A DNA stretch of 64,000 nt, from NCBI GenBank assembly GCA_023391695.1, contig JAEWAK010000032.1, positions 1 through 64,000 of the forward strand, read 5' to 3'. Shown here in pieces: positions 35,502 to 47,400 of this stretch. Position 1 is the first letter of the stretch. The number at the start of each line of letters is the position of its first letter. Source of the DNA: Bacillota bacterium (lineage in GTDB: Bacteria; Bacillota; Clostridia; Lachnospirales; Lachnospiraceae). Position numbers and translations under genes: made by a program. A model generated the notes under the pieces. The model was not told the origin of the DNA. It searched no databases and worked only from the letters and a program-made list of their open reading frames with translations.

Positions 35502-37295
35502 ATGGAAAAGAGCAGGAAAAGACTTTTAGCCGCAGCATTGGTATTCGTATTATTGTTTTCGGTGGCAGGATGCGCAAAGAAAGACAAGGAAACGGCTGTA
35601 TCAGGGGGGGCCGCAAATTCACAGACACAAAATAGTAACGGCATCCAGGAAGCGGGAGGTGAAATTGACCATTTAAAGACCATTACACTGGATGTATTCT
35701 CCACACAGACAAACTATCAGGGAATTCAAAGCGGCTGGTTTGGAAAGATTGTGAAAGATAAATTCAATATCGAGCTTAATATTATAGCTCCCAACGTTGC
35801 AGGCAACGGAGACACTCTGTACCAGACCCGTTCGGCAGAAGGAAATCTGGGTGATATTGTAATCATTGACCGGGCAAGAATGAAGGACTGTGTGGAATCC
35901 GGAATTATCCTGGATATTACGGACTATTATAACAACAGCAACTATGTTAAGACCTTTGAACAGTCTACCCAGGCAACCAGGGAATTCATCGGTTCCGACA
36001 GCATATATGCCCTGTCCGGCAGTGCTACCTGTAAAGCCACGGAACCGGTATTTGAAAACCAGTCTCCCTATGTAGGGACTTTCATGAGACTGGATTATTA
36101 TAACGAATTGGGAAATCCGGAAATGAAAACGACCACCGATATGTTAAGTGTATTGAAGCAAATGCAGGATGTCCACCCAACCACGGAGGATGGTAAGAAA
36201 GTATATGCCTTCTCCTTGTTTGATGACTGGGACGGGGATTATATGGCCTTAGCTTCAAAATATGCCTTTCTGTACGGTTATGATGAAGGAAAGGCCGGTT
36301 TCTTATTTCCAAGTCCCGATGCCACCTCCTATTCTGAGATCACCGACGATAACGGTGTATACTATAATGCTTTAAAAATGTTCTTTGACGCGAATCAGAT
36401 GGGGCTCGTGGATCCGGATTCAAGTTCCCAGGACTGGAGTACCGTATATACGAAAATGCAGAACGGACAGACCTTATTTTCCTTCTGGCCCTGGCTCGCA
36501 ACCGCCTACAACAATTTAGACAATAAAAATGCCGGAAAAGGTATGGCATTCATTCCCGTCGAAGACCAGAAGCTGGTAAACGACGGCTATAACAGGTATG
36601 GAAACACCGGTTTGGTAATTGGGATCGGAAGTAAAACCGCGTATCCGGACCGGGTATTTGAATTTGTGGATTGGATGGCCTCCAGCGAGTATGTTTATTA
36701 TACCCCGGGCTCGGCAGGCATTAAGGGACTTAATTGGGAGGTTGCGGACGGAAGGCCTGTACTGACCGAATTTGGCTATCAATGTATGGATGACGGAAAG
36801 ACAATGATGCCGGATGAATATGGCGGCGGTACTTTCGAGGACGGCAGATCCCAGGTAGGATTTAATTTCCTTGCAACTACCTCTGTGGATCCTGAAACAG
36901 GAGAAAAATTTTCAATTGCAGACTGGGCATCCGTACTGGAAGATACAAAAACCTTATTTGAGAAAAAATATGAAGAAACCTTTGGTGCAAAAAATGCGGC
37001 GGAATACTTACTTAAAAATAATCTGGTCCAGGTTTCTCCGGGAAGTGCTTATTTTGCACCTGCAGAAGATACGGAATTAGCGACGAAGAGGTCCCAGTGC
37101 GGTGATTTAATTACTCAGACCTCCTGGCAAATGGTCTTTGCAGAAAATGAAGATGAGTTTAATTCCTTATGGGCGGACATGAAAGCCCAGCTAGATGGCT
37201 TAGGCTATGCTGATGTCATTGCGGCAGACCAGACAAAGGTGGAAGGTCTGCGTAAGGCCCGCGCAATAGCGGTGGCAGCGGAAAGTAATCAGTAA
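35502..37295 (+). CDS. Extracellular solute-binding lipoprotein (third system)
   Basis: A 597-residue lipoprotein. MEKSRKR, a hydrophobic core and the lipobox FSVAGC (Cys ~25) form a type II signal. The binding domain is of the large LplA type. Two acidic sites, DWDGDYMALASKYAFLYGYDEGK and EFGYQCMDDGK, are typical of this subgroup. It starts behind GGGAGG. It delivers substrate to 33464/34531. Confidence 0.92.
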   Translation: MEKSRKRLLAAALVFVLLFSVAGCAKKDKETAVSGGAANSQTQNSNGIQEAGGEIDHLKTITLDVFSTQTNYQGIQSGWFGKIVKDKFNIELNIIAPNVAGNGDTLYQTRSAEGNLGDIVIIDRARMKDCVESGIILDITDYYNNSNYVKTFEQSTQATREFIGSDSIYALSGSATCKATEPVFENQSPYVGTFMRLDYYNELGNPEMKTTTDMLSVLKQMQDVHPTTEDGKKVYAFSLFDDWDGDYMALASKYAFLYGYDEGKAGFLFPSPDATSYSEITDDNGVYYNALKMFFDANQMGLVDPDSSSQDWSTVYTKMQNGQTLFSFWPWLATAYNNLDNKNAGKGMAFIPVEDQKLVNDGYNRYGNTGLVIGIGSKTAYPDRVFEFVDWMASSEYVYYTPGSAGIKGLNWEVADGRPVLTEFGYQCMDDGKTMMPDEYGGGTFEDGRSQVGFNFLATTSVDPETGEKFSIADWASVLEDTKTLFEKKYEETFGAKNAAEYLLKNNLVQVSPGSAYFAPAEDTELATKRSQCGDLITQTSWQMVFAENEDEFNSLWADMKAQLDGLGYADVIAADQTKVEGLRKARAIAVAAESNQ

Positions 37296-37556
37296 GTAAT
37301 AAGTAAGGTCCAACCCTGGCTGGAGTTACCGGAAATCCAAATCCATGTAATAATAAAAAATGCTGATCAGGCGTTTGCCGTAAAGAGGCTTTCTTCTGGT
37401 ATTGCCAATATAAGGAAAATAGTATATAATCCATAAGAGAAGTATCTGGCAGCTTAGGGCTGGCCTTTACAAAACATTCGTGTATTCCATTGTTAAAATA
37501 TCAGTGGTTTGTAAAACTGTACATAATTCATATAATGATATGGAATGGAGAAATTC

Positions 37557-39434
37557 ATGAAGAAAGTATTTTCCAACCTCTTCTGCCGGATATCAGGTCT
37601 GAAAATAATGTATAAATTGTTGCTGGCATATATTATTATCGGGCTGATACCGCTGACTCTTCTAAGTACATATATGGCCTATACCTCAAAAAAAAATATT
37701 ATGGACCAGCACGAAAACCAGGTACAAGCTGAAAACAAAAGAGTCCGTAATATTCTTTTTAATATTATCTATCTGGCAACGAATATCTCGGATACCATTC
37801 TATATGACAGCAGCTTAACCAGCCTGCTGAAAGAATCCTATTCCTCAGAAGATGAAGTCTATAAAGCATACCGGAACTATAAAACCATAGCTTCCATAAC
37901 CAAAAGCTATACGGAGCTTTCCAGTATTAAGATCTTTGTAACGAATAACACGCTGATTACCAGCGGTCCTTTCGTAAAGGTGGATGACCGGACCTCGTCC
38001 TATGATTGGTACAAAACGGTGAAAGACAGCTCCGGAAAATTAATGTGGATCTATGATAATACCATAGAAACCGGCAGCTCCTTACGTCTAATCCGGCGGC
38101 TTCCGGTGCAGGGTACAAAAGATTATGCAATTATCGTAATTAATATAAGTACAAATTACCTAAGGTTCATAATAAACAGCGATACGGTCAATTCCATATT
38201 AAGCATTGAAAACGGCATTTCCTTTTTTTCCAATAAACACAATGAAATCGGATACCCGCCGGATGCGCTTTTTCAGGCGGATACCGTAAAAATAAACGAA
38301 CCGTTTCAGGCAAAATACCTGGGAAAGGATGCGCTGACCTATTCCAGTATCCTGAATGCACCAAAAAGCAAATCCAGGTTTCAGATTACAACTTTTGATC
38401 CTCTTACCTACAGCCATATTGCGGGATCCAATATAAATAATTTAAGAATCATTATTATTAACCTGATGGTTCCCCTTCTTATGATTATCATATTTTCAAC
38501 CGCATTTAACAGGCGTATCCTGATATTACGCAGAGAAATGCATAAAATTGCAAACGGTGATTTCAATATTATTGACCGCTTTAAAAGCAAGGATGAACTG
38601 GGCGAGCTGTATAAGGATATGCAGAAAACCATTCTCAGTATACAGCAATTGTCTGCCATGGTATATGAGGAAAAGCTTTTGAGCCAGAAACTTTTAAATT
38701 ACCAGCAGCAGATAGAATTTAACCTCCTTGCCAGCCAGATCAATCCTCATTTCCTGTATAACACCCTGGAAACCATAAGAATGCAGTTGTCGATAAAAAA
38801 AGATTATGACGCTGCCAATATTGTAATGCTGCTGGGAAAATACCTCCGGCATAATATTGAGGCCGACAGTTCCCTTGTTTTATTAACCTCGGAGCTGGAG
38901 TATATAAACATTTATATGATTATCCAGCACTTTCGTTTTGGCGACCGGATTAATTATAAGATAAACCTGGAGGATAACCTTGATATTTCCAATTATCCTA
39001 TATTACCGCTGCTGCTTCAGCCCATTGTTGAAAACGCCTTTGTCCATGGCCTGGAAGGCAAGAAAACCGGAGGTACCATAACAATAAATATTTCCCGAAG
39101 GGAAGACGATCTGATCATCTCGGTTGCCGATGACGGATTGGGTATGAGTGAAGATACATTAAAAAACTTATCGGTCAGTATGAATGAGGTAAATAATAAA
39201 TCTAAAAGCCATATTGGACTGCATAATGTCCAGCAGCGCATCAAACTTTACTATGGAGAACCTTATGGATTGCGTATTAATAGTGTTGAAAAACAATACA
39301 CCGTTATAACATACCAGCTTCCGCTTAAAATGGAGGGCAGCGTATTAAACCTGCGGAAGTCTCCCGCCTGGCAGACGGAAATCAGACCTGAATTTTCAGC
39401 GGAGTCCGGGGCTTTAACTGAAATAGCACCATAG
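37557..39434 (+). CDS. Sensor histidine kinase, YesM type
   Basis: A 625-residue membrane kinase: TM1 ~17-37, an extracellular dCache-like sensor to ~290, TM2 ~293-315, a HAMP linker (REMHKIANGDFNIIDRF), the phospho-acceptor His398 in SQINPHFLYNTLE, and an ATPase domain with VENAFVHGLEG (N box) and ADDGLGM (G1). I start it at ATG 37557 (GGAGAAATTC before it) rather than 37545. The last ~25 residues (from PAWQTEIRPEF) are encoded by a copy of the dispersed repeat also found at 2786, so the natural C-terminus has been replaced or extended. It pairs with the regulator at 39507. Confidence 0.93.
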   Translation: MKKVFSNLFCRISGLKIMYKLLLAYIIIGLIPLTLLSTYMAYTSKKNIMDQHENQVQAENKRVRNILFNIIYLATNISDTILYDSSLTSLLKESYSSEDEVYKAYRNYKTIASITKSYTELSSIKIFVTNNTLITSGPFVKVDDRTSSYDWYKTVKDSSGKLMWIYDNTIETGSSLRLIRRLPVQGTKDYAIIVINISTNYLRFIINSDTVNSILSIENGISFFSNKHNEIGYPPDALFQADTVKINEPFQAKYLGKDALTYSSILNAPKSKSRFQITTFDPLTYSHIAGSNINNLRIIIINLMVPLLMIIIFSTAFNRRILILRREMHKIANGDFNIIDRFKSKDELGELYKDMQKTILSIQQLSAMVYEEKLLSQKLLNYQQQIEFNLLASQINPHFLYNTLETIRMQLSIKKDYDAANIVMLLGKYLRHNIEADSSLVLLTSELEYINIYMIIQHFRFGDRINYKINLEDNLDISNYPILPLLLQPIVENAFVHGLEGKKTGGTITINISRREDDLIISVADDGLGMSEDTLKNLSVSMNEVNNKSKSHIGLHNVQQRIKLYYGEPYGLRINSVEKQYTVITYQLPLKMEGSVLNLRKSPAWQTEIRPEFSAESGALTEIAP

Positions 39435-39490
39435 CAGCATAACCGGTTAGAGCTTCGCAGGGTGGAATGCGGATATCCGCTTTGACTGGA
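39361..39490. repeat. Dispersed ~120-bp repeat, copy 2, overlapping the kinase 3' end
   Basis: It matches 2786-2907 in the same order (GGCAGACGGAAAT, GGGGCTTTAACTGAAA, GGTTAG, GATATCCGCTTTGACTG). It supplies the stop codon of the kinase gene and leads directly into the ribosome site of the response regulator. Confidence 0.6.
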
Positions 39491-39506
39491 AACGGAGGAT
39501 TTTATC

Positions 39507-41054
39507 ATGAAATTTTTGATTGTAGATGATGAACCGATTGTAAGGGAGGGTTTAAAAACATTAATTGACTGGAAGGAGATGGGTTTCACTTTATGTGATG
39601 AAGCCTCTGACGGAATGGAAGCAGTTTCAAAAATAATGGAAGAAAAACCGGACCTGGTCATATTGGACATCCGGATTCCCGAGTTATCCGGTGTTGAAGT
39701 GGCAGAAACTGTGCGAAAGAAAGGTTATAGCGGCAAAATAATAATTTTGAGCGGTTTTTCCGACTTCAAATATGCCCAGAATGCCATAAACCATGATGTG
39801 GAAGCCTATTTATTAAAACCCGTGGATCAAAATGAACTGGCTGCCGCTCTAAAGAAGGTAAGGGAAAAAATCCAACAGGAAAATATACTGGAATTATATA
39901 ATAACCAGAAGCAGGTCAATGCGAAAAATATGCTGTTAACGCATATTCTTTCCGGTTCCATTCAGTGGACCTGTGAGGATTTCGACAATTATGGATTATC
40001 ACTGAATATCCGTCCCTTTCAATTGGTTCTGATCGATTATTCTCATAATAAGGACATTGATATCCAAAGTTTGTGCAGTTATTGGAGCAAAATATATCAG
40101 GATTTAAAGTCAGAAGATATAATTATAGAGAATTCCATTATCCTTTTGCTAAAGGGATTACCCTCCATACAGTATTTTGCGGATCATATTTTGTCCCATT
40201 TAAATAAAACGGAAGAGGATAAGCTTTTGGAGCCCTATGTCATTGTCAGCGGTATCTTCCGGGAAGTAAACCGTTTCCCTGAAAATTATCAGGAATTAAA
40301 AAGTATTGCAGCAAGGAAATTTTTTTATTATGAAGGAAATAAACCTGTTTTCTGCAAGGATCTTCAAGACGCAAAAAATATTTTAAGCACTGAAAAGCTA
40401 AGCCCAATCGAATTTATCGAAAGAATTTATAAAGCCATACTTGACAGAGATACGATACTTATTGATTCGACTTTTAAAAAATTATACCGGGTATTACAGA
40501 ATCGAAACTTTACGGTTGAACAAACCTTTCAGGTTTTGATAAATTGTGTTCTTGAATTAAAAGAACAATTGAAAGAAACCTATATAAAGGAATTCCTTGA
40601 TTTTAATGAAACCGAATTAATCAATGAGATCTGTAACTGTAAGAGCCTGTTTGAAATAATATCTCTGTTAAGCGAAAAATTTACCGTGCTAAGCAGATAT
40701 GTGAAAAAACCTTCCGACGTAAATATTATAGAAAGGGTTATGAATTATATTGATATCCATTACAACGAGGAAATAAAACTTGAAAAAATCGCCGGGCTGT
40801 TCGGCTATAACCCGGCCTACCTGGGCAGGCTGCTGTCACACCGGGTCGGCTCCAACTTTAATTTCTACATCGAAAAAAAGAGACTGGATAAAGCCATTGA
40901 CCTGCTGATCAACACTGATGTAAAAATACCTGATATTTCAGTTCTGATCGGGTATCAGAATGTGGAATATTTCTACCGGAAATTTAAAAAGTATACGAAA
41001 CTTACACCGGGTAATTTCAGAGCACAGCATTGTAAAAATGCATTTGCAGAGTAA
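39507..41054 (+). CDS. Response regulator, YesN type (REC + AraC HTH)
   Basis: A 515-residue protein. The N-terminal receiver domain has the acidic pair in VDDEP, the phospho-acceptor Asp54 in LVILDIRIPE and Lys104 in YLLKPVD. A ~290-residue linker leads to a C-terminal double HTH (LEKIAGLFGYNPAYLGRLLSHR and IPDISVLIGYQNVEYFYRKFKK). It starts behind GGAGGA. Phosphorylated by the kinase at 37557, it should activate the transporter at 33464-37295. Confidence 0.95.
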   Translation: MKFLIVDDEPIVREGLKTLIDWKEMGFTLCDEASDGMEAVSKIMEEKPDLVILDIRIPELSGVEVAETVRKKGYSGKIIILSGFSDFKYAQNAINHDVEAYLLKPVDQNELAAALKKVREKIQQENILELYNNQKQVNAKNMLLTHILSGSIQWTCEDFDNYGLSLNIRPFQLVLIDYSHNKDIDIQSLCSYWSKIYQDLKSEDIIIENSIILLLKGLPSIQYFADHILSHLNKTEEDKLLEPYVIVSGIFREVNRFPENYQELKSIAARKFFYYEGNKPVFCKDLQDAKNILSTEKLSPIEFIERIYKAILDRDTILIDSTFKKLYRVLQNRNFTVEQTFQVLINCVLELKEQLKETYIKEFLDFNETELINEICNCKSLFEIISLLSEKFTVLSRYVKKPSDVNIIERVMNYIDIHYNEEIKLEKIAGLFGYNPAYLGRLLSHRVGSNFNFYIEKKRLDKAIDLLINTDVKIPDISVLIGYQNVEYFYRKFKKYTKLTPGNFRAQHCKNAFAE

Positions 41055-41176
41055 GAGCTGTGCCGGGGATTAAAAGTGAAGTAGAAATAAACTTTTAATG
41101 TAAATGATTTTATTATTATCTGTAATAAAAAGAAACATTTCTTACATACCATACAAAGAAACAGCTTTGTATTTAT

Positions 41177-41212
41177 AAAAAAGGGAACGGTTACCACACC
41201 GTTCTCTTTTTT
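41177..41212 (+). terminator. Rho-independent terminator
   Basis: GAACGGT (41185-41191) pairs with ACCGTTC (41198-41204), extended by A-T and G-T pairs, then a T-run. Confidence 0.88.
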
Positions 41213-41355
41213 CAGAGGGTGTGTTCCAGCTTGGCTACAATCTTGTGGGGGTTCTGAAAGCTGCCATCAGCTTGTCAGTGAATATCAAAGTACCCGGATG
41301 GATAGTGATAGATTTCTCTTGAAGTTGGAGCGTCCATATTTTGCTGCTTGATAAG

Positions 41356-41384
41356 TTGACATGAAATGACATAAATGGTATTAT
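41356..41384 (+). promoter_or_regulatory. Promoter of the RHS toxin gene
   Basis: TTGACA (41356-41361), a 17-nt spacer and TATTAT (41379-41384), ~38 nt before the start at 41422, which is preceded by GGGAGG. Confidence 0.78.
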
Positions 41385-41421
41385 ATGTAATATAAAAACA
41401 AAATATGGGAGGTATTGTTGT

Positions 41422-44400
41422 ATGAAGGCGAAAAATGGATGTTGTCAAGAAGAATCCAGTTGTGCTCGGATTAAGATTTCAAAGTGGATCAATAAGTTAA
41501 TCGTTCTGGTACTCATCTCAGTTTTGATTGCGGAAACGACGGCATATACCGGTTTAACTTCATCCGGTAATAAGAAAGCTTATGCAGAAACAGTAGGCAG
41601 GGACGAAGGACAGACAGACCCTTCCCTTACGGACACCGGTTTCCGGGGTATCTGTAAAGGAAGGGCTGCCGGAGTCGGAGAGCGTTGAAAACACAGAACC
41701 CTTCGATATAGCAGATTTACCTGAAATAACTCCAGAACCGGATACGGCGGAGGATACCGAGGCACCGCAAGTACCGGGGAATGTAACGGCTGTGGTTACG
41801 GGTTCTGCTATTTTCCTAAGCTGGGAGGCATCGGATGATAATGTCGGAGTGGCAGGATACCGCATATACCGGGATGAGGAAGAGATCGGGACATCCGAAG
41901 AGACAAATTATACGGATACTTCCTGTACGGAAGGAACTACCTATACTTATTCGGTAAAGGCTTACGACGCCGCAGGTAATCTGTCGGAGGCCGGTATCGG
42001 TATGCCCGTGACCCTGACAGCAGCGGGGCAGAAGCAGGCTGTGAACGTGGTTAAGCCTTCGGGTCTGACCGCCAAAGTCAAAGAAGCAGTTATTTTGGTG
42101 AGTTGGGGGGAAGTAAACAATGCGGACTACTATGAGTTAAGTATTGACGGAGATATGATTAATACGGGGTATGATACATCGCATACTCAGACACAGGTGA
42201 TTCCATACCATACATATGAGTATAAGGTAAGAGTAATAAGCTGGGAGGGAGAGGTAAGTGAGTGGAGTGATCCCGTATATTTAACCACGGGACCGGATAA
42301 GGTATTAAATTTGACCGCTGTGACGGTGGATGAGCGGACGGTGGAACTATCCTGGGATCCGGCCGAAGGAGCCGCCTCTTATGAAATAGAGTGCAATGGG
42401 AATATCCTGGATGCAGTGACAGGCACCGGCTATACCCATAACCTGACTGTGCCTGCATCCGGCCTGTTTTACCGAGTAAGGGCGGTCAGCGGAGAATTCA
42501 AAGGGATATGGAGTGATTCGGTTTCCCTGTCTACGGAGATAATCATACCGGGAGGAATCATTGACGAGGATACGGTTTGGGACGGTACGTCCGGAATTTA
42601 TGTGGTGCAGGGGGATATCACCATAGCCCAGGGGGCAGCCCTGCGGCTCATGCCGGGAACCATTGTTAAATTCGAACCAGATTTCGGTATGACGGTAAAT
42701 GGGAATTTAACCGCAGAAGGAACAATGGAGCAGCCGGTTGTCATCACTTCGGAGAAAAATACAGCATATGGCGGCAGCGGAATCGGCGGGCGGGATGACA
42801 GCTTTACCGGAATTAACATAAGAAGTCAGGGGGGATTTACCGGGGACTATGTTAAGATCAGCTATGGCGGTAGTTATGGGACGGATTATTCTAATAACAG
42901 TACATTAAATGTAGAAGGAAAGCTGGAATTGAATCATTCGGAGATTTCCGCATCCTTTCAGAACGGTATATCAATTAATTCCGGTTATGATTTAACGGTT
43001 CAAAATTCCGTGTTTGACAGTTCGGAAGGTTACAATATTTATATTAATAAATGGTCGGATCCTGCCGGAACGGTAACGTTAAGAAACAATATCGTACAAA
43101 ATGGCTTATATGATGGGATTTATGTCTATGAAGAGGAAGAAAGCGGCCTTATCATCGAAAACAATACGATCGAAGGCAATGAGGAATCTGGAATCTATAT
43201 CTCCAGGCATGATAACAGGACCTTTCAAATAAGCGGGAATAATATCCTTAACAATGGGGGTTCCCCTATCTATGTTTATCTGGACAGTATAAAATCCGAA
43301 TCACAACTGGAGGATTTGCAAAATAATTACTTTTATGGAAACGAACTGGACATCATCCGGCTGGGCGGAGAACTATATAAGGACCTCACGCTGAAACATG
43401 ATTATGTATTCGAAAATATTATTGTACCGGAGGAAATAACCTTGACGGTCAAACCCGGTACCGTACTATTCGGTGCTCGGGAGAGAGGAACATTTAATAT
43501 ATATGGGAAATTGATTGCACAGGGAACAGCGGAGGAACCCATTGTATTCACATCGGTGCAGGACACAGAATATGGCGGGAATGGAATAACGGAGCCAGAG
43601 GATTACTGGACAGGAATTCATGTATCAGGAGGAGGAGAATTTACAGGTAATAACATAAAGGTGAAATATGGAGGATATTATGGAAGCGGTAACCTGTATG
43701 TAGAAGGTAAGTTAGATTTAAACCATTCGGAAATATCCGGTTCCTTTGCGGACGGCATTACAATCGACTCGGTATATGATGTTACAATTCAGAATTCAGT
43801 CATTGAAACCTCACAAAAAGCCAATATAGGAATAGGAGATTATATAATTATAATTGGCTTTGCTCCCGGAGCCGATTCGAAAGAAAACAATGTACAGCCG
43901 GACGCTGCGGAAGAAAGCAGGGGAAAAATCACAATTAGAAATAATATACTGCGTGATGGTTCCTATTCCGGTGTTTTTATCTGCCAACCGGGAAACGGCA
44001 AGGTCATTGTTGAAAATAATACGATAGAGAACAATGAGGATTATCCGGTTCGGATCAATTTGAGAGGCACCTGGTCATCGGATGCGGTATCGAATATATC
44101 AGGCAATCTATTTAACGGAAATCTGGCTTCCGACCGTATCTGCCTGTATGGCGATCTGTATACAGACTTGACCTTGCCCAAAAATGAATCTGATTATGAA
44201 GTAACGGGACAGATCCGTATCCCCGGGGAAACAGCCTTAACGATCCAGCCGGGGGCAGTCCTGCGGATGAACAGCCAAAGCGAAGCAGGCATAGAGGTAG
44301 AGGGAGAGTTGATTACCGGGGGAACAACAGAGGAACCGGTTGTATTTACGTCATTGGATGACACGGCCTATGGGGAAAATACGGTTACCAGCCTGCAAGA

Positions 44401-47400
44401 GACCGGTTCGTTAAAAATTGTCCCAAGACAGGGAAAAGACACGGGGAAGGCAGCCGGGACAGGCGGCAAATGGGAAGGAATTTATATAAAAGACACCGGT
44501 GAGCTTACCGGAAGTAATGTTGTAATCAGAAACGGCGGTTATTGGAAAAACGAGGATTATAACGGCGCATTATTTGTAGAGGGAAAGTTAAACCTGTGTT
44601 ATTCCGAAATAACCGGCTCCTACGGTTACGGTATCTATTTTAATACCACAGACCAGTCCGTATTGACATACAATTCATTTGCGGACAATCCTTATGCAGT
44701 CTACAACGCAAACGACGATGCGGTGATCAATGCATCACAGAATTACTGGAATTCCATTTACGGACCCAGTGTATACAGGCAGGCTTATGATCCGGTGAAA
44801 GATACCTGGACTCCGGAATGGAGCGGCAATGGGGAAAAGATATACGGTAAAGTGGATTACAGTCCTTATCTGGGCTTTGACATGACAGGGGCGGTTCATT
44901 TCGGACAATCGGAAGGCGCCTATGCCCCGACTGGAAATTATTCCAAACAATTCACGGATTTCAGTGTGGACTCTCCGGAAGGCGCCGTATCATTTACAAG
45001 GCTTTATAATTCCCAAAACACGGACGAAACCGGTGTTTTCGGGAAAGGCTGGGCTTTTCACTACGAATCCGCCATCCGGGATAGTACGCTGTTTGATTCT
45101 ATCAAGACAGTGACCCTTCCAGGCGGCAACCAGGAGTCCTATACGCAGAACGAAGACGGTTCCTATACGGCCAACAGCTCCAGAAATACTTTGGTAAAGC
45201 AGTTGGACGGTACTTATATCCTGACTACCAATGAGCAGGTAAAATACGGCTTTAACTCGGATGGGCTCCTGACCTGGACGGAAAGTAAGGAAGGCAACCG
45301 GCTGAGTATACAGCTTAACCTGGCAGGTAACCCGGAGAGTATTACAGACTATGCGGGCAGGGAATACCGGTTTACGTATCAGGACGGCCTCCTTGCAGCC
45401 ATAACCGATCCGGAAGGGAGAACCGTAAATTACGCATATGAAAACGGCAGGCTTACTGCGGTTACGGATCCGGGTGGAGTTGCCACTTATTATGGGTATG
45501 ATGCCGACGGCTACCTGATCGAAATCAGGGACGGCAACCATGACTTAACGGAGTCTGTTACCTACCGGACAGCAGACGGAATCCCACAGGTGGATCAGGT
45601 GACGGATGTGTACGGCAACGTAAAAACCTACACCTATGACGATGTCAGCGGCAAAACTATCCTGACGGACAGTAACGGAAATACTACGACCCAGTGGTAT
45701 GATATTACCTATAATATAACTTACACTACCGATGCCCAGGGGAGAACCAGAGCGGAAGCCTATACCACGGAAGACGGAGTAAATAAATATGGGGAAATAA
45801 AATCCTTCACGGACCGCAACGGCAATACCACCGCTTATGAATGGGATGGCAGGGGGAATGTAATAAAGTTAACCAACCCGGATTCCAGCTTCCGGCTCTA
45901 CACCTACGATGAGAAGAATAATGTTACCAGTGAGCGGGAGGAAGAAGGCCGGTATACCTATTACATTTATGATACGACCGGTACCTATCTGATGAAAACG
46001 GTTCAGCCTCTGAACGGTACCGATGTCTATTCCGAAGGGATAGACCAGAATGCCTTTGCCATCACATCCTATACCTATTACGGAGACGGAGAGAACGGAC
46101 ATCACATCCGGGGCCTGGTCAAATCCGTCACCGATCCGGAGGGCAACACCGGTTCCTATACCTATGATGTCTATGGTAATCTGAAGTCGGAAACCGACGG
46201 TACCGGCAGCATCACCAGATATACTACTAATAGTATTGGTTTCCGGATAAAGGTTCTTTCACCCAAAAACGAGCTTACCACCTTTGACTATAATAACAAT
46301 GGCGGTCCGGAATTGATAGTAACACACGGCGGTGAAACAACACGTATCATCTATGACGGGCTGGGAAGGAAAGTGCAGGAGATTTCACCAAATTTAAACC
46401 AGGCTACACCGGGGGATGACGCAGGTTACCGCTATACCTACTATAAAAGCGGCAAGCTCCGTACGGTGACAGATCCCGAAGACAATACGACCGCGTATAC
46501 CTATGATTTATACGGCAACCTGACAACGGAGACGAAACCAAACGGCTGTATTTACTCTTATGAATACGATTCCCTGAACCGGATCATCAAGGAATATGCA
46601 CAGGATTCGGAAGTCTCGGAAAAAGTACTCCTAAAATCCGATACCTATGATATTCGGTCCGATCATACGACACGGATACGGGAAACCGTATATTACGGTG
46701 ATACGGAAACGGCAGATACCATCTCTGTATATGACTATGCGGACCGGCCGATAGAACAGGCCAACCCGGACGGAGGCGTTATTTTTACGGAGTATTATGC
46801 CGACGGTAATCTATATTGTCAGACCGATGCCATGGGGAATCCGACCTATTACCGGTACGACGGCCTGAACCGGCTGGCTGGGAAATGGGCACCTTTTGAA
46901 GACGGCACCTATACTTACCAGGCGTATGTTTACGATAAAAACGGAAATAAGATAGAAGAAAAAAACGGCATTGAGCCGGTGCCTTTATGGGGCATTCCTG
47001 CCACACGGCTTACAACCGCCTATACCTATGACCGGAATAACCGTGTTATATCGGTAACGGACCCTGCAGGAGGCCGGACCGGATATGAATATGATATCAA
47101 CGGAAATCAGGTTAAGGAGACGGTTTACCTGGATGTGAATAAAACGAAGGTAACGGAGTATGAGTACAATCATTTCGACAAGCCGGTCAAAATGATCCAG
47201 CATGCGGAGGCAGGGGATATTTATGGAAATACTCCCGGTTCGACCGAAGACCTTCCGCTGGTAACCACCTATACCTATGATGCGAACGGCAATGTCAAGA
47301 CCATGACAGCACCGGATCAGGTTCTGACCGAATACGAGTATGACCGGCTTGACCGGCCTGTCCTCCAGAGGGTACATGGCAGGGACGAGTACGGTAATGC

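Larger units (their letters stand above)
41055..41421. other. Intergenic stretch at the boundary of the RHS locus
   Basis: It contains the regulator's terminator (41177) and the RHS promoter (41356). Between them, from about 41216, a short open stretch (VFQLGYNLVGVLKAAIS) has no start or recognisable family; it may be a gene scrap. Confidence 0.5.

Noticed and set aside
41216..41337. Open stretch VFQLGYNLVGVLKAAIS as a gene
   Set aside because: Too short, no start with ribosome site and no family match; noted only as a possible scrap.
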